Origin: CAIWHR01 sp039931775
GTDB lineage: Bacteria; Pseudomonadota; Gammaproteobacteria; Burkholderiales; Casimicrobiaceae
Assembly (NCBI GenBank): GCA_039931775.1
Contig: JBDTRG010000189.1
Span: 84,157-148,156, forward strand
Direction: 5' to 3'
Length of the DNA: 64,000 nucleotides
Positions 1 to 8,069 of this stretch are shown piece by piece; the stretch's first letter is position 1; each line of letters begins with the position of its first letter. The notes under the pieces are model-generated. The model was not told where the DNA came from. It did no database searches and worked only from the letters and a program-made list of their open reading frames with translations. Position numbers and translations under genes: made by a program.

Positions 1-1
1 C

Positions 2-367
2 GCGTGGATCGACGACTTCGCGCGGATCCCGGTGTGGCTCGTCGTATTGCTCGGCGTGCTGACCGCAATCGCCTGGGTCGTCGACTACGCCGCCGCGGCA
101 ATGGGGGCGAAGCGCGCCGGCGCCAGCCGTCTCGCGATCGTCGGCGCGCTCGTCGGCACGCTGGCGGGAATCGTCAGTGGGCTCTGGGGCCTTTTGTTCC
201 TTCCGCTCGTCGGGGCCGCGATCGGCGAATACGCGGCGCAGCGCGATCTTCTGCGCGCCGGCAAGGTGGGTGTTTCGACCTGGATCGGCCTGCTGCTGGG
301 CACCGCGGCCAAGGTGGCGATCGCGTTCGCGATGGTCGGCATGTTCATCGTCGCGCTCCTCGTCTAG
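2..367 (+). CDS. DUF456 family membrane protein, 5' end missing
   Basis: The reading frame is open to the left edge, so the true start lies outside the window; 121 residues are visible. The protein is almost wholly hydrophobic. It has two Gly/Ala-rich glycine-zipper-like stretches (around the GALVGTLAGIVSGLWG segment and the LGTAAKVAIAFAMVGM segment) separated by a short polar loop containing GEYAAQRD. This is the pattern of DUF456 integral membrane proteins, whose biochemical role is unknown. A GTG at position 32 could serve as an internal start, but the upstream codons (AWIDDFARIP) continue the same kind of sequence and argue for a longer protein. It converges on azlD, with only 23 bases between the stop codons. 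Confidence 0.7.
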   Translation, partial: AWIDDFARIPVWLVVLLGVLTAIAWVVDYAAAAMGAKRAGASRLAIVGALVGTLAGIVSGLWGLLFLPLVGAAIGEYAAQRDLLRAGKVGVSTWIGLLLGTAAKVAIAFAMVGMFIVALLV

Positions 368-390
368 CGAACGGGACGCGCCGCGCACCT

Positions 391-732
391 TCAATGCATT
401 ACGCGCAGAAGCCACTGGGCGATCCACAGCGTGATCATCCCGGCGACCATCGTCCCCACGACGCTCTGCGTCCGCCATGCAACGAGCGCGGCGACGAGCG
501 CCGCGACGAGTTTCGGATTGGTGTACGAGAACTGGAGCGTGGCCGGCGCGACGAACACGATCGACGGAAGGACGATCGCCGTCAGCATCGCCGCCGGCAC
601 GAAGCCCAGCGCCCGCGCGACCACCGGCGGAATGTCGATCCTGGCAAACACCGCGATGAACGACAGCCGCGACAGGTAGTTGAGCGCGCCGACCGCGAGG
701 ATGACGGTCCACCAGGCGAGCGCCGAACTCAT
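391..732 (-). CDS. azlD: AzlD-family branched-chain amino acid exporter subunit
   Basis: A 113-residue hydrophobic protein with about four membrane segments; its size and the conserved N-terminal NYLSRLSFI-like motif fit the AzlD family. AzlD is the small partner of AzlC, and together they export branched-chain amino acids or their analogues across the inner membrane. The ATG start overlaps the stop of azlC by four bases (ATGA), indicating translational coupling and a two-gene operon. The start was chosen because it gives the family length and sits exactly at this overlap. The substrate is inferred from the family, not from the sequence. Confidence 0.85.
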   Translation of the reverse strand: MSSALAWWTVILAVGALNYLSRLSFIAVFARIDIPPVVARALGFVPAAMLTAIVLPSIVFVAPATLQFSYTNPKLVAALVAALVAWRTQSVVGTMVAGMITLWIAQWLLRVMH

Positions 733-1427
733 CGCGCGCTCCGCCGGCGCGCCGCGATCAGCCCGGCCGCGATCCCGACGAGTCCCGCGCAGGTCAGCGA
801 CAGGCGCATCGGCAGCGCGTCGAAAAGGACGACCGCGATGCCCGCCGCAAGCGCCGCGATGCGCGAGGAGTGGTCCTCGAGCGTCGGCACGAGCAGCGCG
901 AGAAAGCAGAGCGGCACGACGAAATCGAGCGACCACGCGACCGGAATCAGGTTCCCCGCCCAGTAGCCGGCGAGGCAGGCGGCCTGCCACACGCCCCACA
1001 AAAGCGCGCCGGTGCCCAGAAAGTAGGAAGCGCCGTTGCGCGGGTCTTCCGACTCGCGGAAGCGCCGGATCGTCGCGGCGAACGACTGATCGGTCAGCAC
1101 GAACGCCAGTGCGTGGCGCCAACGCGTCGGCAGCGCCTTGAGATGGGGCGCCATCGCCGCGCTGTACATCAGAAAACGCAGGCCGACGACGAAGCACGTA
1201 AGGATCGTCACCGCAACGGGCGCGCCGGCCGCCAGCAGCTGCGTGGCGAGGATCTGCGCGGCGCCGGAAAACATCAGCGCCGAAAGGCCGATAGACTCGA
1301 GTACCGACGCGCCCGCGGATTGCGCGCCGACGCCGCACACGAGACCGAACGGAAGGATGCCGAGCAACGTCGGCACCATGTCGCGTGCGCCGGCGAGAAA
1401 ATCGGGGCGGGAGAAGATCCTGGACAC
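729..1427 (-). CDS. azlC: AzlC-family branched-chain amino acid exporter subunit
   Basis: A 232-residue protein with about six membrane segments. The characteristic AzlC features are visible: the N-terminal LGILPFGLVCGVGAQSAG segment, the FSGAAQILATQLL motif and the ALTDQSFA-like motif (here VLTDQSFAA). It forms the large subunit of the AzlCD exporter in the inner membrane. It is first in the operon and overlaps azlD by four bases. The start gives a protein of normal family length. The 259 bases upstream are shared divergently with the GH31 gene, and I found no convincing promoter or regulator gene in that gap. Confidence 0.88.
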   Translation of the reverse strand: MSRIFSRPDFLAGARDMVPTLLGILPFGLVCGVGAQSAGASVLESIGLSALMFSGAAQILATQLLAAGAPVAVTILTCFVVGLRFLMYSAAMAPHLKALPTRWRHALAFVLTDQSFAATIRRFRESEDPRNGASYFLGTGALLWGVWQAACLAGYWAGNLIPVAWSLDFVVPLCFLALLVPTLEDHSSRIAALAAGIAVVLFDALPMRLSLTCAGLVGIAAGLIAARRRSAR

Positions 1428-1686
1428 GGGCGGCCTGCCGATGCAAAGAGGGATGCGGGCGCCTCCCGTCGTGCCGGCGATTATACCCAGCGCGTCCTGT
1501 TGGCAATCAGCGAAATGAGTGACGATTTCGGCGCTCGGACTTCGGCCGCGACGGTGATGCCTGTCGGGGCAAGCGCCGTAATTTCTTGTAGGATGCGAAT
1601 CTGCCTACGTGCATCGAATCACCGCCCGCCGACATCATGCCCGCCTCGCCCCTTCTGCCCGGCCCGTCCCAAACGGCGTTCGCGAG

Positions 1687-3963
1687 ATGAGCTTTCCTCT
1701 GCTGCCGGGAAAGCCGAGCCGCATGTCGTTCGACGCGGCCGCGTTTCTGCGCCTCGACGCAATGCAGTCCGTCGGAACATCGGCTTCCGGCGTCGAATTC
1801 GCCACCTCGACCGGCGACATTCTGGTGGTGACCTGCTACGGGCCGGGCCTCTTTCGCCTGCGCGCGGGGCCGAACACGAAGCCCGACTACGGGCTCGTCA
1901 CCTCGCGTGCCAAGGCGTGCACGGTCGGCCGCGGGGACGGCGGCAGCTGGACCTTCACGTCGGGGGAGACGGCGCTCGAGCTGACCGGCGCTCCGCTCTC
2001 GGTGCGGCTCATTCATCGCGGCGTTCCCGTCGCGGGTTCGATCACCGACGAGAACTTCGGCGGGTCGACCCGCCTTCCTTCGTTCGGCCGTACGCGCAAA
2101 GGGGGTCAGTGGATCGCGTCGTTCGCGCTCACGTCCGGCGAGCCGTTCTACGGCCTCGGTGAAAAGTTCGGACCTCTCAACAAGCGGGGACAACTGGTTC
2201 ATTCGCACGTCACCGACGCGCTGGGTGTGAACACCGGGCAGTCGTACAAGGACATGCCGTTCGGCTGGAGTCCCGGCACGGGCCGCGGCGCGTGGGGTGT
2301 TTTCGTCAACACCCCGTCGATGGTCGCGCATGGCGTCGGACACCCGGAATGGTCGCATCGTTCGTACGTTCTGCAGGTCGACGACGAAGCCCTCGACCTC
2401 TTCCTGATCGCGGCGGATGCACCCGCGGGAATCCTCGACCTCTACACCCAACTGACCGGACGTCCGGCGACGGTGCCAGCGTGGAGTCTCGGCCTCTGGG
2501 TGTCGCGCGCCTTCTACAAGACGCCGGAGGACGCGGCGGACGTCGCCGCGAAGCTTCGCCAGCGCAAGATTCCATGCGACGTGCTGACACTCGACGGACG
2601 CGCCGCCTGGGACGTCGGGATGCGCTTCGATTTCACCTGGGACCCCGCGCGCTTTCCCGACCCTCGCGCCGCGCTGGCCGCGATCAAGGCGCACGACGTT
2701 CGCGTCTGCGTGTGGGAGTACCCGTACGTATCGGTTCATTCGCCCCAATTCGTCGAACTCGCGTCGCGCAACTATCTGCTGACGACCGCCGACGGCGACC
2801 CGTACGTCTTCGGCTGGGACCCGGCCCCGGAGGCGCGGCCGTTCGGCAGCGCGCAACTGCCGCTCCCCGATTCGGGAATCGTCGACTTCACACACCCGGG
2901 GGCGTACGTCTGGTGGCGCGATGCGCATGCGGCGCTCTTCGCCGACGGCGTCGACGTGATGAAAACCGATTTCGGCGAGCTCGTCCCTGAGGATGCGATC
3001 GCATTCAACGGCGACACGGGCAAGCGGCTGCACAACGTCTACCCGCTGCTCTACAACAACTGCGTGCGCGATGCGACGGAAAAATACCAGCGCGACCGCG
3101 GGTCCCCGCCGATGGTCTGGGGCCGCTCCGGATGGACCGGCAGCCAGCGCTGCCCGATCCAATGGGGCGGCGAACCGCAAAGCGATTGGGAAGGGCTTGC
3201 CGCGTCGATCCGCGGCGGCCTGTCGTGGGGCATGAGCGGCGTGCCGTACCACAGCTCCAGTATCGGCGGCTTCTACGGCCGTGAGCCGCCGTCGCCGGAG
3301 CTCTACGTCCGGTGGCTGCAAGCCGCGGTGTTCGCGTCGCACATCGGGTTCCACGGCATCGGCGAGCGCGAGCCGTGGGCGTTCGGCGCCGACGCGGAAG
3401 CGGTGGCGCGCAAATGGCTGACGTTCCGCTACCGGCTGATCCCGTACCTGCAGGGCGTGATCGCCGACGCGGTCGCGACGGGGATGCCGGTGATGCGCGC
3501 GATGGCGCTCGCGTTCCCCTCGAACGCCCTGACGCGTTCCTACGAGACGCAGTTCATGTGCGGCGACGCGCTGCTCGTGGCGCCGATCGTGCGCGACGGC
3601 GGCGAGGTCGAGGTCGCGTTGCCCCCGGGCGCGTGGTACGACCTCAATTCGCACCAGCGCTTCCCGGGCCAGCGCGTACTCCGCTACAAGGCCGCGCTCG
3701 ACCAGTTTCCCGTGTTCGGCCGCGAAGGATTCGCACTGCCGCTCGGCCGCGCCGTACAGCACACCGGCGAGATCGATTCCGCGAAGCCGCTGGAGCAGCT
3801 CTGGGTCTTCGGCCGGCCAACGCGGGCGCAGGACGGCTTTGCGCAGGTGAAGATCGAAGCCGGCGCAGACGGCGCATTCGCGATCCGCGCGAGCGCCGGC
3901 GTCAAGGTCGAGCTTTTCGGCGACGCTGCGGGCATCGACGTCCGCATCCTGGACGCGGGCTGA
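1687..3963 (+). CDS. Glycoside hydrolase family 31 protein (alpha-xylosidase/alpha-glucosidase-like), variant active site
   Basis: A 758-residue GH31 protein close to the size of E. coli YicI (alpha-xylosidase). It has an N-terminal galactose-mutarotase-like region, a (beta/alpha)8 barrel (roughly residues 260-600) and C-terminal beta domains. The catalytic nucleophile motif KTDFGE is intact (Asp428). The acid/base region reads WGGEPQSDWEGLAAS, so the usual Asp of the WGGD motif is replaced by Glu, and the HDIGGF motif reads SSSIGGF. These changes suggest altered substrate or chemistry. No signal peptide is apparent, so it is probably cytoplasmic. The ATG at 1687 was preferred over an upstream start at 1609 because the extra 26 residues are Arg/His/Pro-rich and unlike the family; the ATG at 1723 is another option. 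Confidence 0.85.
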   Translation: MSFPLLPGKPSRMSFDAAAFLRLDAMQSVGTSASGVEFATSTGDILVVTCYGPGLFRLRAGPNTKPDYGLVTSRAKACTVGRGDGGSWTFTSGETALELTGAPLSVRLIHRGVPVAGSITDENFGGSTRLPSFGRTRKGGQWIASFALTSGEPFYGLGEKFGPLNKRGQLVHSHVTDALGVNTGQSYKDMPFGWSPGTGRGAWGVFVNTPSMVAHGVGHPEWSHRSYVLQVDDEALDLFLIAADAPAGILDLYTQLTGRPATVPAWSLGLWVSRAFYKTPEDAADVAAKLRQRKIPCDVLTLDGRAAWDVGMRFDFTWDPARFPDPRAALAAIKAHDVRVCVWEYPYVSVHSPQFVELASRNYLLTTADGDPYVFGWDPAPEARPFGSAQLPLPDSGIVDFTHPGAYVWWRDAHAALFADGVDVMKTDFGELVPEDAIAFNGDTGKRLHNVYPLLYNNCVRDATEKYQRDRGSPPMVWGRSGWTGSQRCPIQWGGEPQSDWEGLAASIRGGLSWGMSGVPYHSSSIGGFYGREPPSPELYVRWLQAAVFASHIGFHGIGEREPWAFGADAEAVARKWLTFRYRLIPYLQGVIADAVATGMPVMRAMALAFPSNALTRSYETQFMCGDALLVAPIVRDGGEVEVALPPGAWYDLNSHQRFPGQRVLRYKAALDQFPVFGREGFALPLGRAVQHTGEIDSAKPLEQLWVFGRPTRAQDGFAQVKIEAGADGAFAIRASAGVKVELFGDAAGIDVRILDAG

Positions 3964-4018
3964 GCGCCGCTGGGTCCCCGCGTGTGCGAGGACGACGATA
4001 TTCACCTCGCCCCAACCA

Positions 4019-5047
4019 ATGAACGCCACGACGATCGCCATCACCGCCGGCGAGCCGGCCGGCATCGGCCCCGAGCTCGCCGCGCTTGTCGCACGGCGCC
4101 ATCGCGAACGTCCGTTTTCTGCGCGGCTCGTGATCCTCGGCGACCGCGACCTGCTCCGCGCACGCGCGGCGCGGATCGGCCTCGCACCTCTGTACGCAGA
4201 CTTCGATCCGGCGGCGGCCGAAGCGCCCGCCGGAGCCGTCGAGATCTGGCACCAGCCTGTCGCGGTTCCCGTCACGCCGGGACAGTTGGAGCCGTCGAAC
4301 TCGGCGAGCGTGGTCGCGATGCTCGCCCGCGCATCCGACGCCTGCGCGACCGGAATGTTCGCGGCACTCGTGACGGCGCCCGTTCAGAAAAGCGTGCTGA
4401 TGGACGCGGGCATCCCGTTTTCCGGCCACACCGAATTCTTCGCGCAGCGCACACACACGCCGCGCGTGGTCATGATGCTGGTCGGCGGCGTTCGGGAGGC
4501 GCCGTTGCGGGTGGCGCTCGTCACCACGCATCTACCGCTCGCGGCGGTACCGGCGTCGATAACCTGCGAAGCGGTCGCGGAAACCATCGCGATCGTCGGC
4601 GCTGAGCTCGCGACCAAATTCGCGATCGCGGCGCCGCGGATCGCCGTGTGCGGACTCAATCCGCACGCCGGCGAAGGCGGGCATCTCGGTCGCGAAGAGA
4701 TCGACGTCATCGCTCCGGCGATTCGTGCGATGCGCGGCGCCGGCTACGACGTGTCGGGGCCGCTGCCTGCCGATACCGTGTTCGTCCCCGACCTCGCGCG
4801 CCGGTTCGACGCAATCGTCGCGATGTACCACGACCAGGGGCTGCCCGTGCTCAAGGCCGCGAGCTTCGGGCAAGGCGTCAACGTGACGCTCGGACTGCCG
4901 TTCATCCGCACGTCGGTCGATCACGGCACGGCGCTCGACCTCGCGGTCGACGCCGGCAAGGCGCGCGAGGTGGATCCGGGCAGCCTGTTCGCGGCCGTGG
5001 ACCTCGCGATCGATCTGGCCGAGCGCTCGGCGCGTCGATCGCGGTAG
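4019..5047 (+). CDS. pdxA: 4-hydroxythreonine-4-phosphate dehydrogenase
   Basis: A 342-residue PdxA, the NAD-dependent enzyme oxidising 4-phosphohydroxy-L-threonine in the DXP-dependent route to pyridoxal 5'-phosphate. Family hallmarks are the N-terminal ITAGEPAGIGPEL, the metal-binding FSGHTEFFAQ histidine, NPHAGEGG and the C-terminal MYHDQGLPVLKA. The length is standard. The gene is followed after four bases by rsmA, the common proteobacterial pairing. In many relatives lptD and surA lie immediately upstream, but here they are about 40 kb away (surA at 45.0 kb) and a GH31 gene occupies that place. Confidence 0.97.
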   Translation: MNATTIAITAGEPAGIGPELAALVARRHRERPFSARLVILGDRDLLRARAARIGLAPLYADFDPAAAEAPAGAVEIWHQPVAVPVTPGQLEPSNSASVVAMLARASDACATGMFAALVTAPVQKSVLMDAGIPFSGHTEFFAQRTHTPRVVMMLVGGVREAPLRVALVTTHLPLAAVPASITCEAVAETIAIVGAELATKFAIAAPRIAVCGLNPHAGEGGHLGREEIDVIAPAIRAMRGAGYDVSGPLPADTVFVPDLARRFDAIVAMYHDQGLPVLKAASFGQGVNVTLGLPFIRTSVDHGTALDLAVDAGKAREVDPGSLFAAVDLAIDLAERSARRSR

Positions 5048-5051
5048 CCGC

Positions 5052-5834
5052 ATGCCGTTTCACCTGCCAAGAAAGCGATTTGGCCAGAATTTTCTCGTCG
5101 ATACGCACTACATCGCGCGCATCGTCGACGCGATCGCGCCGCAGCCGGGCGACAACCTCGTCGAGATCGGGCCCGGACAGGCGGCGCTGACGCGATCGCT
5201 CGCCGAGCGCGCGGGGCATCTGACGGCGATCGAGATCGACCGCGACCTTGCGGCCCGGCTCGCCACCCTGTTCCCGTCCGACCGGCTCACGCTGCACGTC
5301 GCCGACGCGCTCGATTTCGACTTCGCCGCGCTGGGACCCGCGCTGCGCGTCGTCGGCAATCTGCCGTACAACATCAGCACGCCGATCCTCTTTTACCTTG
5401 CGCGTTTCGAGACGCGGTTGCGCGACATTCACGTGATGCTGCAGCGGGAAGTGGTCGCGCGGATGACCGCGCAACCGGCGACATCCGACTACGGACGGCT
5501 TACCGTCATGCTGCAGGCCCGGTTTGGCGTGACCCGCCTCTTTACCGTGCCGGCCGGCGCGTTCCGACCGGTGCCAAAGGTCGAATCGGCGGTCGCGCGA
5601 CTCGTGCCGCTCGGCGCGCTGAGGCCGCGCATCACGGACGAAGCGCTCTTCGGCAGGATCGTGGCAGCCGCCTTCGGGCAGCGGCGCAAGACGTTGCGCA
5701 ACGCGCTGTCCGCGTTGTGCGATGAGCCCGCCCTGCGCGCCGCCGACATCGATCCCGCGGCGCGCGGCGAGACGCTCGCAGTCGCGGACTTCGTGCGCCT
5801 CGCGAACGCGTCGGCCGCGCACACGACGACCTGA
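5052..5834 (+). CDS. rsmA: 16S rRNA (adenine1518-N6/adenine1519-N6)-dimethyltransferase
   Basis: A 260-residue KsgA/RsmA that dimethylates two adjacent adenines in the 3'-terminal hairpin of 16S rRNA during late 30S assembly, using S-adenosylmethionine. The visible signatures are the N-terminal KRFGQNFLVDTHYI, the SAM-binding VEIGPGQAALT and the target-base motif NLPYNIST. The length matches the family. It starts four bases after pdxA and is likely translationally coupled to it. Its stop lies nine bases from the stop of the convergent PIN-domain toxin gene, leaving no room for a normal terminator. Confidence 0.97.
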   Translation: MPFHLPRKRFGQNFLVDTHYIARIVDAIAPQPGDNLVEIGPGQAALTRSLAERAGHLTAIEIDRDLAARLATLFPSDRLTLHVADALDFDFAALGPALRVVGNLPYNISTPILFYLARFETRLRDIHVMLQREVVARMTAQPATSDYGRLTVMLQARFGVTRLFTVPAGAFRPVPKVESAVARLVPLGALRPRITDEALFGRIVAAAFGQRRKTLRNALSALCDEPALRAADIDPAARGETLAVADFVRLANASAAHTTT

Positions 5835-5843
5835 GGACCCCGG

Positions 5844-6248
5844 TCAATAGCCGACGGCGTCGGCGAGGGTCTGCGTCAACCTCGGAGCCGCCTTGCGCAA
5901 GCGCTGATCCTCGGTGACGAGCTTCACGCCCAACTCGCGCGCCACGACCAGATAACGGGCGTCGTAGGCCGACACGCGATAGCGGGCCGCCGTCGCGAGC
6001 ACCTCATGATGGTCCGCAGCATGCAGGCCGGGCGCAACGACGCCTTGTGCCTGCGTCAGCACCATTGCAGCGTCGCTCATCGCCAGGCCCCGCACGCGCA
6101 TCGCGGTGGCGAGCACGTGGGTCAGTTCGACGATCAACAGCGCGTCGCTGTGCCAATCAGCGTCCTGCTCGAGCAGGGCGCGTGCCCGCGGCGTCTGCGC
6201 GCCGGCGAGCAGCAGGTACGCGAGCACGTTGCAGTCGACCGCAACCAC
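5844..6248 (-). CDS. PIN-domain (VapC-type) toxin
   Basis: A 134-residue PIN domain, probably a VapC-type ribonuclease toxin. The acidic metal-binding residues expected of PIN nucleases are present: Asp in the N-terminal VAVDCNVLAYLL, Glu in LIVELTHVL, Asp in YRVSAYDARYL and Asp in VTEDQRLRKAAP. Translation starts at a GTG ten bases after the antitoxin stop. The family normally cleaves RNA (often tRNA), but the target cannot be read from the sequence. The pair sits convergently against rsmA and looks like an insertion into an otherwise conserved housekeeping neighbourhood. Confidence 0.85.
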   Translation of the reverse strand: MVAVDCNVLAYLLLAGAQTPRARALLEQDADWHSDALLIVELTHVLATAMRVRGLAMSDAAMVLTQAQGVVAPGLHAADHHEVLATAARYRVSAYDARYLVVARELGVKLVTEDQRLRKAAPRLTQTLADAVGY

Positions 6249-6258
6249 GTCGGCGGGC

Positions 6259-6483
6259 CTACTCGCGACCTTCGTCGATGGCCGCTTCGATCTGCGCGGT
6301 TGTCAAGGGTCCGCCCTTGAGCTTTACGGGCGGCGGCAACGTCGGGGCGACACGCGGGACAACGACTCCCGACTCGATCAGCGAGATCGCCTCCTGCGTG
6401 ACCGAGCGGCGATTGCGCTCGGCCTGATGCTTGAGACGCGCGTGCAGGGCGTCGGGCAGGTTCTTGATGACGAGGGTGCTCAT
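6259..6483 (-). CDS. Ribbon-helix-helix (VapB/FitA-type) antitoxin
   Basis: A 74-residue antitoxin. The N-terminal STLVIKNLPDALHARLKHQA followed by RNRRSVTQEAISLIE is a typical Arc/MetJ ribbon-helix-helix DNA-binding domain as in FitA and VapB. The Pro-rich C-terminal half (PTLPPPVKLKGGPLTT) would wrap the toxin. The ATG at 6483 was chosen because AGGAG lies five bases upstream and the RHH strand begins at once; an in-frame start eleven codons earlier lacks both. The gene precedes the toxin in the same operon and probably autorepresses through the repeats at 6529-6549. Confidence 0.85.
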   Translation of the reverse strand: MSTLVIKNLPDALHARLKHQAERNRRSVTQEAISLIESGVVVPRVAPTLPPPVKLKGGPLTTAQIEAAIDEGRE

Positions 6484-6528
6484 CGCAGCTCCTGGAGAGG
6501 TTCCTGTTTCAAGCAATTTTGCACTAAA

Positions 6529-6549
6529 AGCTACCTTTTAGCTACCTTT
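6529..6549 (-). promoter_or_regulatory. Operator-like repeat upstream of the toxin-antitoxin operon
   Basis: Two copies of AGCTACCTTT (plus-strand sense) start at 6529 and 6540, one helical turn (11 bases) apart. The first copy and the start of the second also form a palindrome, AGCTA-CCTTT-TAGCT (6529-6543). The repeats lie 46-66 bases upstream of the antitoxin start. Ribbon-helix-helix antitoxins bind such helically phased short repeats, so this is a likely autoregulatory site. Protein binding is inferred; the repeat itself is directly visible. Confidence 0.5.
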
Positions 6550-6659
6550 CTGCTTCCTTTTTTCGATTTGAGCACTGGCGCGGGAACCCACCCCGACGTG
6601 CGCACGCAGCCGCCTCCGGCGATCGCGGAAAACCCGGGTGCAAGGCCTGCCGAAGCCGC

Positions 6660-7235
6660 TCAGCGAAACAGCATGACGATCGCGCCTTCGAGCCAGCGCA
6701 CCGGGAGCATCAGCGCGAGCTGCGCGAGCACGATCACGATCAGCGGCGACAGGTCGAGCGTGCCGCCGAGCGGCGGGACGACGCGCCGGATCGGCGCGAG
6801 GAAGCGGAAGGTCAGCGCATTCAGGACGCCGGCAAACGGGCCGTCGGGCGCCGTCCACGACAGGATCGCCTGCGCCAACACGACGATGATCAGCAGCCAG
6901 AGCATGGCCTTGAGGAGCTCGACGCACGCGATCATCGCGAGCATCGCGAAGCTCATCCCGGAGATCGACGCGGACCCGATCAGCAACAGCAGCGACGCGA
7001 GCCACAGGAACTGCGCGAGCCAGGCCAGGACAAGTGTTGCGACGTCGAGCCCCTTGAAACCGGGCACGACGCGGCGCAGCGGCGTCACCGCCCAGTCGGT
7101 GAGCGCGACGACGGCCTGACCCAGCGGGTTGCGGAACGGCGCGCGAAGCCACTGCATCGTGAAGCGCAGCAGGAACGCGTAGGTGATGATTCCGAACGCG
7201 GTGTCGAGCAGAAAGCGCAGCGCCTGATCGAGCAT
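6660..7235 (-). CDS. yggT: YggT family membrane protein
   Basis: A 191-residue integral membrane protein with two YggT repeats, each a pair of membrane segments with motifs LRFTMQWLRAPFRNP in the first half and ILSWTAPDGPFAGVLNALT in the second, each followed by PxRRVVP. The cellular role of YggT proteins is poorly defined; they have been linked to osmotic/ion tolerance and division-associated processes. It starts three bases downstream of the proC stop and completes the conserved yggS-proC-yggT set transcribed divergently from pilTU. The first 100 bases beyond its stop hold no gene. Confidence 0.9.
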   Translation of the reverse strand: MLDQALRFLLDTAFGIITYAFLLRFTMQWLRAPFRNPLGQAVVALTDWAVTPLRRVVPGFKGLDVATLVLAWLAQFLWLASLLLLIGSASISGMSFAMLAMIACVELLKAMLWLLIIVVLAQAILSWTAPDGPFAGVLNALTFRFLAPIRRVVPPLGGTLDLSPLIVIVLAQLALMLPVRWLEGAIVMLFR

Positions 7236-7238
7236 GGA

Positions 7239-8069
7239 TCAGGAATCCCCGGAGAACGTGTCGCCGAGCTCCGCGGCTCGGAGCGCAGCCGCCTTGGCGG
7301 CTTCGATGATCGTCCCCTTGACGGCGCCCGCATCGAGCACCGCGAGCGCGCGCTCGGTCGTGCCGGCCTTCGACGTGACCTGCCGGCGCAAGGCCGCCGG
7401 AGGTTCGGTCGAGGCCTGCGCGAGGGCAACGGAGCCGGCAACGGTCGCGTAGGCAAGCCTCCGCGCATCGGCTGCGCAGAAGCCGAGGTCGCGCGCGGCC
7501 TCCTCGAGCGCCTCCAGGAAGTAGAAGACGTACGCGGGTCCGCTGCCCGAAATGCCGGTCACCGCATCGAGCATCGCCTCCGTGGCGACCCACACGACCT
7601 CCCCCGCGGCTTCGACGACCGCCACGGCGAGCGCTCGCCCGTCGGCGTCGACCTCGGGCTCGGCGTAGATGCCGCTGATCCCGCGGCCGACGAGCGCCGG
7701 CATGTTGGGCATCGCGCGCACGAGGCGCCGATGTCCGCCGAGCCAGCGCGCGAGATCGGCGAGACGGATGCCGGCCGCGATCGACAGCACGACCGGGCCG
7801 GGCGTCCCCGCGAGATGTGGTCCGAGCGCGCGGGCCGCGTCGCGCATCTGCTGCGGCTTGACGGCCAGCACGACGAGCCCTGCGCCGGCCACGGCCTCGC
7901 CCGTACATTCGGCGAAGGCTTTGACACCGGCATGGCGCGCTTCGATTCGCGCCCGCGCCTCCGGATAGGGCTCGACGACGCGCATGTCGGCGGCCGCGCG
8001 GCCGCGAGCGGTGAGACCGCCGATGAGCGCCGTCGCCATGTTTCCGCCGCCGATGAACGCGATCGTCAT
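7239..8069 (-). CDS. proC: Pyrroline-5-carboxylate reductase
   Basis: A 276-residue ProC, catalysing the last step of proline synthesis (NAD(P)H-dependent reduction of 1-pyrroline-5-carboxylate). It begins with the Rossmann motif FIGGGNMATALIGG. The middle has VLAVKPQQM and RAMPNMPALVGRG, and the C-terminal half carries TGISGSGPAYVFYFLEAL and QVTSKAGTTERAL, the dimer and substrate-binding region. The length is normal. It directly abuts the yggS stop (no intergenic bases), so the three genes are probably one transcript. Confidence 0.96.
   Translation of the reverse strand: MTIAFIGGGNMATALIGGLTARGRAAADMRVVEPYPEARARIEARHAGVKAFAECTGEAVAGAGLVVLAVKPQQMRDAARALGPHLAGTPGPVVLSIAAGIRLADLARWLGGHRRLVRAMPNMPALVGRGISGIYAEPEVDADGRALAVAVVEAAGEVVWVATEAMLDAVTGISGSGPAYVFYFLEALEEAARDLGFCAADARRLAYATVAGSVALAQASTEPPAALRRQVTSKAGTTERALAVLDAGAVKGTIIEAAKAAALRAAELGDTFSGDS

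Noticed and set aside
1507..4275. A 922-codon open frame on the minus strand opposite the GH31 and pdxA genes, and similar long antisense frames (for example opposite pilTU, 8904-10694).
   Set aside because: They mirror real genes, are Arg/Ala/His-rich without recognisable motifs, and are expected in very GC-rich DNA where stop codons are rare in the antisense frames.
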